37,543 bases of DNA, from positions 1-37,543 of the forward strand of contig NZ_AUNB01000031.1 in assembly GCF_000714545.1 (NCBI RefSeq). The letters are read 5' to 3'. Each line of letters starts with the position of its first letter. Positions within the stretch are counted from its first letter, which is position 1. The stretch is from Thioclava indica. Its GTDB lineage: Bacteria; Pseudomonadota; Alphaproteobacteria; Rhodobacterales; Rhodobacteraceae. A program made the position numbers and the translations under genes. The notes below the pieces were generated by a model that worked only from the letters and a program-made list of their open reading frames with translations, did not search any database and was not told the DNA's origin. Below are positions 26,781 to 33,489 of this stretch, piece after piece.

Positions 26781-26845
26781 GGGTTCGGGCGCAAGCCGGG
26801 ATGTCGTCCAGCAGGGTCCATAGGTACCGAACCCTTACGGGTCGG
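26781..26845 (-). promoter_or_regulatory. rpsO leader with mutually exclusive hairpins (possible S15 autoregulatory element)
   Basis: In mRNA order the leader has CCGACCC (plus 26839-26845), a GUAA tetraloop, GGGUUCGG (plus 26827-26834) and, later, CCGAACCC (plus 26781-26788), which is only seven bases from the Shine-Dalgarno. The middle segment can pair with the first (one bulged U, GNRA loop) or perfectly, over 8 bp, with the third. The two pairings exclude each other. S15 is known to bind structured leaders of its own mRNA in several bacteria, so control of ribosome access is a reasonable inference. Confidence 0.5.
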
Positions 26846-26852
26846 ATGCGCG

Positions 26853-26881
26853 CGTATAGGCGCGAATCGGCGCGATGAAAA
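26853..26881 (-). promoter_or_regulatory. Sigma70-like promoter of rpsO
   Basis: On the minus strand TTTTCA (plus 26876-26881) and TATACG (plus 26853-26858) are separated by 17 bases. The predicted transcription start near 26846 gives a leader of about 85 bases, beginning at the first hairpin arm. Confidence 0.55.
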
Positions 26882-26905
26882 GTTATATTTCGCGAAACCT
26901 GCGCG

Positions 26906-27991
26906 CTAGAGCCACGCAAATTGCTGCGGCGTCACCAGCAACACGTCCCCGGCGTTCAGGTCGGGCGCATTCAGCACCTCGGACAAACGCACCCCGTTGA
27001 GCAAGACCCATGACGCGTCCTCATGCTCGTCAGAGGGTTCCACGGATAGGACAGGGTCAGGCGTGGTCTGCGGATCATAGACGATCGCGATCTGGTCCTC
27101 GCTTGGGGTGTAATCGGAAATCGTGGCAGGTGTCGCGGGATCAATCCATGCGCCCAAAGTGAACAGATCGCCGTCCTCACCACCATTGGCCCAATCGCCC
27201 GAGCCCATCATTAGCGTGTCAGCGCCGGTTCCGCCATTCAGCAGGTCGGCGTCATCGCCGTTATCGGACCCGGCGTCTGGATTGAGGCCAAGGATCACGT
27301 CAGCACCAGCGCCCCCCGACATCTCATCATGGCCCGCATCGCCAGATAACGTGTCAGCGCCGGCATCGCCCTCAAGCGTATCATCGCCATCGCCGCCGCG
27401 CAGCAGGTCACCATCCGCCCCGCCTGACAGCGTATCGCCGCCCGCGCCACCCATCAGCGTGTCTGCACCAAAGGCACCGACCAAAGCGTCATCACCATCT
27501 TCGGCAACCAGCAAATCATCGCCATCACCGCCATCAAGCGCATCATCGCCCGCGCCACCGGCCAGCATATCATCCCCCGCATCGCCAAACAGGCCATCGC
27601 GCCCGCGCCCGCCCAACAAGGTATCGTCGCCCGCGTAGCCCGCGACCTGATCATCGCCACCGCCGCCTTCGATTGTGTCACCCTGCGCGTCCCCCCAGAC
27701 GATATCATCGCGCTGCGTCGCCGTAGCGGACGCGATGGGATCAGGACGCTCTTCGCCCGCGCTGACCTCGGCGGGGACATCATCGGGGTCGGCCACATCA
27801 TCTGGCGTGATCAGCGTGTCGGAGGCGGTCGCAACATCAAGCAAGCTCGGCGCGTCACTGTCGCTGACATCATCTTCGACATCCGCAACGTCATCTTCGA
27901 CGTCAGAAACATCTTCGCCCGGCTTGAAAGCCAGCAAACCCGCGGACGTCCCGGCAACGAGGAGCCCCAACAACCCAGACAAGAACATCAT
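26906..27991 (-). CDS. RTX-repeat calcium-binding protein, membrane-anchored or exported
   Basis: The 361-aa acidic protein has an N-terminal hydrophobic segment (MMFLSGLLGLLVAGTSAGLL), then a very acidic linker with repeated DVEDDV and DPDDV units (27-85), then an RTX beta-roll region (about 98-275) with many GGxGxDxLx nonapeptides such as GGAGDDALDGGDGDD. Each repeat pair binds Ca2+. The C-terminal 75 residues (TISDYTPSEDQIAIVYDP onward) resemble the end of hemolysin-type proteins. No type I secretion ABC transporter is nearby, and the N-terminal segment suggests Sec export or membrane anchoring instead of C-terminal type I export. Binding site GAGGTGTGAGAA precedes the ATG; a second ATG follows at once. 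No terminator is seen before the rpsO promoter, 25 bases after the stop. Confidence 0.85.
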   Translation of the reverse strand: MMFLSGLLGLLVAGTSAGLLAFKPGEDVSDVEDDVADVEDDVSDSDAPSLLDVATASDTLITPDDVADPDDVPAEVSAGEERPDPIASATATQRDDIVWGDAQGDTIEGGGGDDQVAGYAGDDTLLGGRGRDGLFGDAGDDMLAGGAGDDALDGGDGDDLLVAEDGDDALVGAFGADTLMGGAGGDTLSGGADGDLLRGGDGDDTLEGDAGADTLSGDAGHDEMSGGAGADVILGLNPDAGSDNGDDADLLNGGTGADTLMMGSGDWANGGEDGDLFTLGAWIDPATPATISDYTPSEDQIAIVYDPQTTPDPVLSVEPSDEHEDASWVLLNGVRLSEVLNAPDLNAGDVLLVTPQQFAWL

Positions 27992-28101
27992 TTCTCACAC
28001 CTCTGTGAACTTGTGTGATCCATACGCCCTTTTCAGAGATTTCCCTAATGAGAAAAGGTTAAAATACTAACGGTTTGTAAACGCGCGCTCGCGAGATGCG
28101 G

Positions 28102-28632
28102 TCACACGGTGGGCGCGCGCCACGGCTCGGGCTGACGATCATAGCCGATATAAAGCGGGTGTTTCGGCGCGCCCGCTTTGGTCAACCCGAGCTGATGCAG
28201 ATCACGCCCAGTTGCGCGCAACAGGCGTTCAACCGCTGCGCCACGATCAAGATATGCGCCATGCGCGCCCCAAGCGCAGATAATCTGATCACCCACACCA
28301 TTCGCCCAATCGACGCTGTCGCGGATCATCTGGTCGTTCTGGGGCCCGACCGGATCGGCTTGCGCGCGCATCACCTTGGGGTCGGTCGCGCGCCACGCGA
28401 AGATATTGGTCACGCGGAACGCGCCAAAGCCCAGCGCGCGGGCGCGACGCTCGCAGCGTTCAACTGTCGGGTCGTTCTGCACCTCGGTCGCGGTCGAGGG
28501 GTTGAGCATGACAAACAGCGCACGCGGTTTGGTCGCGTCCCAGACACGGGTCAACGCGTAGCGATAGGCCTCGCAATCAGAATAGATCGCAATTGAGGGC
28601 GCATCGCCTTTGATATGTTCGCGCGTGATCAT
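28102..28632 (-). CDS. DUF1643 domain-containing protein
   Basis: The 176-aa protein matches the DUF1643 family: LFVMLNPSTATEVQNDPTVERCERRARALGFGAFRVTNIFAWRATDP is the hallmark N-terminal block (about 39-85), followed by the AWGAHG segment (near residue 124) and a C-terminal LTKAGAPKHPLYI motif. The function of the family is not known. The sequence is soluble with no signal peptide. Binding site GAGG lies a few bases before the ATG. It sits downstream of truB on the same strand after about 95 bases that contain a repeat element, so it may or may not be co-transcribed. Confidence 0.88.
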   Translation of the reverse strand: MITREHIKGDAPSIAIYSDCEAYRYALTRVWDATKPRALFVMLNPSTATEVQNDPTVERCERRARALGFGAFRVTNIFAWRATDPKVMRAQADPVGPQNDQMIRDSVDWANGVGDQIICAWGAHGAYLDRGAAVERLLRATGRDLHQLGLTKAGAPKHPLYIGYDRQPEPWRAPTV

Positions 28633-28683
28633 GTCGCCTCTTTGTCTTTGGTCGCACCTTAAAACCGAGGGCGCGAAGATGTC

Positions 28684-28725
28684 ACGGGCAGGAGCCTCCG
28701 GCGGGAGTATTTAGGGCTAGATGAA
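28684..28725 (-). repeat. Rhodobacterales-type intergenic repeat (GGCGGGAGTATTT variant)
   Basis: Immediately after the truB stop lies GCCTCCGGCGGGAGTATTT (28694-28712) with a short CTCC/GGAG stem, followed by GGGCTAGATGAAA. From memory, closely similar elements (CCTCCGGCGGGAGTATTT, then a CAAGATGAA-like tail) are scattered between genes in many Rhodobacteraceae, probably as transcription terminators or mRNA 3' ends. The assignment is by recall of the motif, not by search. Confidence 0.5.
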
Positions 28726-28727
28726 AT

Positions 28728-29636
28728 CTAAAGATTAAAGACACGCGAGGGGTGCAACTCTCCCGATTTATAGATACCAACCGCAAGTGGTTTGCCCTCG
28801 AAACTGGCCCAAGCCTCATCGCCCCATTCCACTGCATCCGCGCCGGGAATGACCATGCCGGGATTGCCATTTTTCAGGCGCACCGCGCCCTCTGGCGTGG
28901 CTTTGAGTTGGGGCAGATCATCAAGACCCAGTTCCAGCGGCAAGAGTTTTGCGTCGAGTTCCGGCGTTTTGGCCAGCGCATCGATCTGATCAAGAGTGAT
29001 CCCGTCACTGGCCTCAAACGGCCCCGACCATTCGCGGCGCAGCCATTGCACATGGCCCAGACAGCCCAAAGCCTGGCCCAGATCGCGCGCGATCGAGCGC
29101 ACATAGCCGCCCTTGCCACAGACCATTTCCAACTCGACATGATCCGCATCGGGGCGCGCGATCATCACGAGGCTTTCGACGTAAAGCGGGCGCGCCGCAA
29201 GATCCATCTCCTCGCCTGCGCGTGCCAAAGCATAGGCGCGCTCGCCATCCACTTTGACGGCGGAGAATTGCGGCGGCACTTGTTCGATATCACCTTGGAA
29301 CGCGCCAAGTGCGGCGCGGATCTCGTCATCCGACGGGCGCGTCTGGGACGTTGCAATCACGTCGCCCTCGGCGTCATCCGTTTTAGTCGACACACCAAGA
29401 CGCACCACGAACCGGTAGCATTTCAGCGCATCGGTGATGAACGGAACGGTCTTGGTGGCCTCGCCCAGCGCCACGGCCAGAACGCCCGTTGCCGCCGGAT
29501 CAAGCGTGCCCGCATGGCCCGCCTTTTTGGCGTCCAGCGCCCAGCGCACCTTGTTGACCACCGACGTCGAAGTCACGCCCGCAGGCTTGTCCACCACCAG
29601 CCAACCCGAAATATCGCGCCCTTTTTTGCGAGCCAT
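28728..29636 (-). CDS. truB: tRNA pseudouridine(55) synthase TruB
   Basis: TruB makes pseudouridine 55 in the T-loop of tRNAs. The 302-aa protein has the N-terminal [13 protein letters not shown] block (11-23), the catalytic Asp46 in [12 protein letters not shown] (40-51), the [19 protein letters not shown] segment (near 90) and the [16 protein letters not shown] motif (about 175-190). The C-terminal part has a PUA-like extension. AAGGGA precedes the ATG. It is followed on the same strand by the DUF1643 gene and preceded by the phosphodiester-glycosidase-like gene after about 50 bases. Genes rbfA and truB are usual neighbours in bacteria; here one gene lies between. Confidence 0.96.
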   Translation of the reverse strand: MARKKGRDISGWLVVDKPAGVTSTSVVNKVRWALDAKKAGHAGTLDPAATGVLAVALGEATKTVPFITDALKCYRFVVRLGVSTKTDDAEGDVIATSQTRPSDDEIRAALGAFQGDIEQVPPQFSAVKVDGERAYALARAGEEMDLAARPLYVESLVMIARPDADHVELEMVCGKGGYVRSIARDLGQALGCLGHVQWLRREWSGPFEASDGITLDQIDALAKTPELDAKLLPLELGLDDLPQLKATPEGAVRLKNGNPGMVIPGADAVEWGDEAWASFEGKPLAVGIYKSGELHPSRVFNL

Positions 29637-29687
29637 GATCGTCCCTTTTCTATGCCGCGCGTCTGCTAGCGCAGGGGGGCGGTGGCG

Positions 29688-30452
29688 TCAATTGGCAGCG
29701 GTTTTCGGGGCGATCAGCGCCACGATTGGCCCCATCGGCAGGCCAAGATCCTCGCGGCCCAGCGCAGGCACCGTCAGGCGAGACACCTTGCCATCCAGAT
29801 ACAGCGCATTTTTCGCCCCCAGATCGTCGCGGAAAAACCGCGCGAATTGGTGGAAAGTCACGGGCTGGTCGGAAATCGCGAACCACGCCGTCTGACCATC
29901 CGGCGAGACTCCGACGCCATTGCGAATATTGGTCGAGGTGCCATCGGCGAGAAACTTGGGGTGCAGCGCGCCGTCGATCACCAGCATCGGCCCCGATTGC
30001 GTCGCATAGCGGCAACTCGGCGGGTCGGCGGCGAAAATGCGCGATTCAATGACAGACAGCGTCTTACCGATGCAAAACACGCCGTTGGGCAGCAATCCGA
30101 AATTGCCCGGCCCTTCTGAAGTCACGATTTTATGCTTTTCAGTGCCACCTTCAACAAACAGTCCCACCGGCTTGCGATCAGGGTGATACATCCCCGCATT
30201 CATCGCAAAAACGACCTGCTTATCGGCCGGCAGGATCGCCGCCAAACGCTCGGGTGTGCCGATCAACTGGCCATCGGAATCATTGAGGTAAAGTCGCAAA
30301 TCATCGCCCGCATGCGCCTTGCATACGGTATAGGTCAGCCCGTCGAAATCCATGTCGGAACATGGCGCCGCCCCGGCCCAAACCGGCGCTCCCATCAGCA
30401 CCAGCGCCGCCACAACTGCCTTAATCGCGCGCGTCGTCGTCATCGTCTTCAT
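29688..30452 (-). CDS. Phosphodiester glycosidase family protein (NAGPA/DUF2233-like)
   Basis: The product (254 aa from ATG 30452) has a signal peptide (KAVVAALVLMGAPVWAGAAP) and a mature domain with family motifs: FAMNAGMYHPDRKPVGLFV (about 85-103), NFGLLPNGVFCIG and YATQSGPMLVIDGALHPKF (about 150-168), and IRNGVGVSPDG. It is probably periplasmic and could cleave N-acetylglucosamine-phosphodiester bonds or a related linkage. The start lies inside the rbfA coding region, overlapping its acidic tail by 32 bases; ATG 30443 is an alternative. No clear Shine-Dalgarno is seen, which fits coupling to rbfA translation. The frame opens earlier at 30530, but that part overlaps rbfA and lacks a signal peptide. 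Confidence 0.8.
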   Translation of the reverse strand: MKTMTTTRAIKAVVAALVLMGAPVWAGAAPCSDMDFDGLTYTVCKAHAGDDLRLYLNDSDGQLIGTPERLAAILPADKQVVFAMNAGMYHPDRKPVGLFVEGGTEKHKIVTSEGPGNFGLLPNGVFCIGKTLSVIESRIFAADPPSCRYATQSGPMLVIDGALHPKFLADGTSTNIRNGVGVSPDGQTAWFAISDQPVTFHQFARFFRDDLGAKNALYLDGKVSRLTVPALGREDLGLPMGPIVALIAPKTAAN

Positions 30453-30849
30453 CGCGCGCCGCGATATCGCGCTGGACCGTTTCATCGGCAAACAGGCGGC
30501 GCGTGTCATCCATCTGGTCATAGGTCTCATCCAGACGAAACCGCAGATCGGGGACGTATTTCGCCGTCATCTCTTTGCCCAGAAGATGGCGCAGCTCACC
30601 CTTATTGCGCGCCAGTGCTGCGATCAACTCGGGGCCACCCTTGCCGCCCAAAGGCGTAACATAGGCCGTCGCGACCTTGAGATCGGGCGAGCAGCGCACC
30701 TCTCCCACGGTAACCGAAATCCGGTTGAGATCGGGATCATGCACATCGCCACGCAAAAGCAGATCCGACAGGGTGTGCCGGATCAGCTCGCCCATGCGAA
30801 GCTGACGTAGTTTCGGCCCGCGAGCCGCTGAGGAACTGTTCTTAGCCAT
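30421..30849 (-). CDS. rbfA: 30S ribosome-binding factor RbfA
   Basis: RbfA binds the small subunit during 16S rRNA 5'-end maturation and cold adaptation. The 142-aa protein has the KH-type fold: RMGELIRHTLSDLLLRGDVHDPDL (about 18-41), VTVGEVRCSPDLKVATAYVTPLG (46-68), and the RHLLGKEMTAKYVPDLRFRLDE block (about 87-108). A highly acidic tail (ARDEDDDDDARD) closes it. I chose ATG 30849; GTG 30858 just upstream is an alternative, and neither has a strong binding site. It diverges from dapB, with about 98 bases between. Confidence 0.93.
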   Translation of the reverse strand: MAKNSSSAARGPKLRQLRMGELIRHTLSDLLLRGDVHDPDLNRISVTVGEVRCSPDLKVATAYVTPLGGKGGPELIAALARNKGELRHLLGKEMTAKYVPDLRFRLDETYDQMDDTRRLFADETVQRDIAARDEDDDDDARD

Positions 30850-30892
30850 GGCGCTCACATAATGCCTGCGGGGCGCGCGCGCAACGGGGGCT

Positions 30893-30921
30893 TTGCATGG
30901 GCGCGCGCAAGCGGCTAGATA
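30893..30921 (+). promoter_or_regulatory. Candidate sigma70 promoter of dapB
   Basis: TTGCAT (30893-30898) and TAGATA (30916-30921) are 17 bases apart. The implied start near 30928 leaves a short leader ahead of the GAAGGAG ribosome binding site at about 30934. The -10 match is imperfect. Confidence 0.4.
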
Positions 30922-30947
30922 GCGCCAAAGCGTGAAGGAGATGTCAG

Positions 30948-31757
30948 ATGAGCGACTTGCCGGGTATCGTAGTCACCGGGGCATCCGGGCGGATGGGTCA
31001 AATGTTGATCCGCCTTATTCAGGACAGCGACAGCGCACGCCTTGTCGGCGCAATTGAACGCGAGGGCCATGCCTGGATCGGGCGCGATCTGGGCGAGGAG
31101 ATGGGCGGGGCCGCCAATGGCGTGATCGTGACCGCCGATCCGCTTGAAGCGTTCGCAGGCGCGCAAGCCGTGATCGACTTTACTGCGCCCGAGGCCACGC
31201 TCGCCTTTGCCAAGATCGCCGCGCAGGCCCGCCTCACGCATGTGATCGGCACGACCGGCATGAGCGCGGATCATATCGCCGCGCTAGCGCCTTGCGCGCG
31301 TCATGCAGTCATCGTGCGCGCTGGCAATATGAGCCTCGGGGTCAATCTGCTGACCCAGCTCACCAAGAAAGTCGCCGCCGCGCTTGATACCGACTGGGAC
31401 ATCGAGGTGATCGAGGCCCATCACAACAAAAAGGTCGATGCGCCCTCGGGAACCGCTCTGATGCTGGGTGAGGCCGCCGCGCAAGGCCGTGGCATCACGC
31501 TCGCCGATAATCGCGAATCGGGGCGCGACGGAATCACCGGCGCGCGGGCGAAAGGAGCTATCGGCTTTTCGGCGATTCGCGGCGGCGATATCGTGGGCGA
31601 ACATGACGTGCTGTTCGCAGGCCAAGGCGAGCGCATCGTGCTGCGCCATGTCGCCACCGACCGCGCGATCTTTGCCCGCGGCGCGCTCAAAGCCGCGCTG
31701 TGGGGACAAGACAAGGCACCCGGCGAATACGACATGCTCGACGTCTTGGGGCTATAA
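30948..31757 (+). CDS. dapB: 4-hydroxy-tetrahydrodipicolinate reductase DapB
   Basis: DapB reduces (hydroxy-)tetrahydrodipicolinate with NAD(P)H in the lysine and meso-diaminopimelate pathway. The 269-aa protein has the nucleotide-binding GASGRMGQM (11-19), the GTTGMS segment (101-106), and the catalytic [16 protein letters not shown] motif (157-171) with His158, His159 and Lys162. The C-terminal [23 protein letters not shown] block is also typical. The start has a good GAAGGAG site. It is a single gene, ending in a bidirectional hairpin shared with the convergent SDHAF4-like gene. Confidence 0.97.
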   Translation: MSDLPGIVVTGASGRMGQMLIRLIQDSDSARLVGAIEREGHAWIGRDLGEEMGGAANGVIVTADPLEAFAGAQAVIDFTAPEATLAFAKIAAQARLTHVIGTTGMSADHIAALAPCARHAVIVRAGNMSLGVNLLTQLTKKVAAALDTDWDIEVIEAHHNKKVDAPSGTALMLGEAAAQGRGITLADNRESGRDGITGARAKGAIGFSAIRGGDIVGEHDVLFAGQGERIVLRHVATDRAIFARGALKAALWGQDKAPGEYDMLDVLGL

Positions 31758-31782
31758 CCGCCCGCAATCTTCCAAGTGTTAA

Positions 31783-31823
31783 AAATATCCTGCGGGGGTC
31801 CGGGGGTGCAAAACCCCCGGCGC
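31783..31823. terminator. Bidirectional hairpin between dapB and the DUF1674 gene (Rhodobacterales-type repeat)
   Basis: CCGGGGGT (31800-31807) and ACCCCCGG (31813-31820) form an 8-bp stem with a GCAAA loop, preceded by AAAAATATCC and a G-rich segment. On the minus strand the T-run from AAAAATATCC (31781-31790) follows the stem after about ten bases. The form AAATATCC-GGGGGTCCGGGGG is, from memory, a common intergenic element in Rhodobacteraceae. It lies between two convergent genes and fits termination from both sides. Confidence 0.65.
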
Positions 31824-31842
31824 GTTCCACATCCCGCATCGC

Positions 31843-32052
31843 TCAAAAATCGATCGCGAGACCCTTTTTCTCCCAATCGCCATAGCGCACAGGCTCTGGC
31901 CCATCGCGCCCGCCCAATTCCGTCGGCAGCGCTTGACCTTGTGCCGCGCGACGGCGCTCTTCGGCCTCGGCCAAGGCACGCAGCGCAGCAGGTGGCAGGT
32001 CGCGTTCGTCTTGCGGAGTGTCATTCGACTGTTCAGAGATCGGGTCGGACAT
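31843..32052 (-). CDS. DUF1674 protein, SDHAF4-like succinate dehydrogenase assembly factor
   Basis: The 69-aa protein has the DUF1674 hallmark at its C-terminus: LPTELGGRDGPEPVRYGDWEKKGLAIDF. This matches mitochondrial SDHAF4, which binds flavinylated SdhA and protects it before SdhB joins. The N-terminus is acidic and charged, with an alanine-rich helix (PPAALRALAEAEERRRAA). I chose the ATG at 32052 because the conserved part is complete from there and an AAGGA lies ten bases upstream; the longer frame to 32298 overlaps the divergent rsmB. The gene is near dapB and rsmB, not near sdh genes. Confidence 0.85.
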   Translation of the reverse strand: MSDPISEQSNDTPQDERDLPPAALRALAEAEERRRAAQGQALPTELGGRDGPEPVRYGDWEKKGLAIDF

Positions 32053-32066
32053 GGGCTTTGTGTTCC

Positions 32067-32094
32067 TTGTCAGTGGGCGCGCGCATGATATAGG
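32067..32094 (+). promoter_or_regulatory. Candidate sigma70 promoter of rsmB
   Basis: TTGTCA (32067-32072) and TATAGG (32089-32094) are 16 bases apart. The implied transcription start, near 32101, lies past the TTG at 32098 and so favours the ATG at 32134 as the rsmB start. Confidence 0.45.
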
Positions 32095-32133
32095 CCGTTG
32101 ACCCAATCGCAACAAGCTACAAGGCCGCATCCA

Positions 32134-33405
32134 ATGGCACGACCAGATCCCGCGCGTTTCGCCGCCCTCGGCCTGATCATCGGCGTCACCGAGGATCACG
32201 AGAGCCTCTCCGAGCAGATCAGCCAAGACGCGCTGGATGGCTTGGAACCGCCCCAGCGTGCGCGCGCCCAGCGTCTTGCCACGACCACGCTGCGTCACTT
32301 GGCGCGCGCTGACGGGGTGCTAAAACCGCATCTGCGGCGCAAACCCTCGGCCGATATCATGGCGCTTTTGCGGCTCGCGACGGTTGAGCTTCTTGAAGAA
32401 AATCAAGCGCCGCATGGTGTCGTTGATGCCGCCGTGACGCTGGCGAAATCAGCCGGACCAAAGACCAGCAGCTTTTCGGGGCTGGTGAATGCGGTGCTGC
32501 GCAAGGTGTCGGTCGAAACCGAGGCTTGGGCGAAACAGCGCGCGCCGGAAATGCCCGGCTGGCTGCGCGGTCGCGTGATGGCCGCCTATGGCAAACGCGC
32601 CGCGCAAACCATGGAGGCCGCGCATCTGGCAGGCGCCCCCCTTGATCTAAGCGTAAAGTCGGAGGCGTCGAAATGGGCCGAGACCTTGGGCGCAGAGCTG
32701 CTGCCCACCGGCTCGCTGCGCCTGCCCGCGCAAGGCAAGATCACCGATCTTCCCGGCTTTGAAACCGGCGATTGGTGGGTGCAAGATGCCGCCGCCGCGC
32801 TGCCTGCGAAATTGCTGGCCCCGACACCGGGCGCGCGAGTGCTTGATCTTTGCGCAGCGCCGGGGGGCAAAACGCTGCAACTCGCCGCAACTGGCGCGCA
32901 GGTTACTGCGCTGGATATTTCCGGACCGCGCCTAGAACGGCTGGTCGAAAACCTGGAACGCACCGGACTAGAGGCCGAAATTATCGCCGCCGATGCGCTG
33001 AACTGGCAACCAGATGCGCCGTATGATGCGATCCTGCTGGATGCGCCCTGCTCGGCCACTGGCACGATCCGCCGCCACCCCGATCTGCCCTATGTCAAGA
33101 ATGGCGCGTCCATCAAACCGCTCTTCGCGTTGCAAGCGGACTTGCTGGATCGCGCGCTCGGGTGGCTCAAGCCGGGCGGCAGCTTGGTTTACGCGACCTG
33201 CTCGCTGCTACCGGAAGAAGGCGAGGCGCAAATCAAGGCCGCACTGGAGCGTCACGCGGACCTGATCGTCACGCCGCCTGACCTGCCCGGCATTGAACCT
33301 GACTGGATCACGCCGGAAGGCGGATTGCGTCTGCGCCCCGATTTTTGGGCCGACCGTGGCGGCATGGACGGCTTTTACATGGCGCGACTGCAACGCTTGG
33401 CGTGA
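32134..33405 (+). CDS. rsmB: 16S rRNA (cytosine-C5)-methyltransferase RsmB
   Basis: RsmB methylates 16S rRNA C967 with S-adenosylmethionine. The 423-aa protein has an N-terminal NusB-like domain (about 5-130, with the RRKPSADIMALLRLATVELL block), the SAM motif VLDLCAAPGGKT (236-247), the release cysteine in DAPCSATGTIRRHPD (Cys306) and the nucleophile in YATCSLLPEEGE (Cys356). The frame is also open from TTG 32098, but the ATG at 32134 fits the predicted promoter. It is the first of three plus-strand genes (rsmB, heparinase-like, purH), an order common in Rhodobacterales. Confidence 0.93.
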   Translation: MARPDPARFAALGLIIGVTEDHESLSEQISQDALDGLEPPQRARAQRLATTTLRHLARADGVLKPHLRRKPSADIMALLRLATVELLEENQAPHGVVDAAVTLAKSAGPKTSSFSGLVNAVLRKVSVETEAWAKQRAPEMPGWLRGRVMAAYGKRAAQTMEAAHLAGAPLDLSVKSEASKWAETLGAELLPTGSLRLPAQGKITDLPGFETGDWWVQDAAAALPAKLLAPTPGARVLDLCAAPGGKTLQLAATGAQVTALDISGPRLERLVENLERTGLEAEIIAADALNWQPDAPYDAILLDAPCSATGTIRRHPDLPYVKNGASIKPLFALQADLLDRALGWLKPGGSLVYATCSLLPEEGEAQIKAALERHADLIVTPPDLPGIEPDWITPEGGLRLRPDFWADRGGMDGFYMARLQRLA

Positions 33406-33489
33406 TCTGTGCGTCAGACCGGTGACAGCGGCGCGAAGCCTCGGTAACGTGACGCTCATCCCCGACAGAAGGGCTTTAGAGCGGCAGGT

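Noticed and set aside
27123-27638. Ser/Pro-rich plus-strand frame resembling a low-complexity surface protein
   Set aside because: It is the reverse complement of Asp/Gly-rich RTX repeats, which gives Ser/Pro/Ala-rich antisense translation automatically.
26906-27991. DNA-level tandem repeats that might be a CRISPR or minisatellite
   Set aside because: The repetition follows from the RTX nonapeptides; unit length and sequence vary and there are no spacers.
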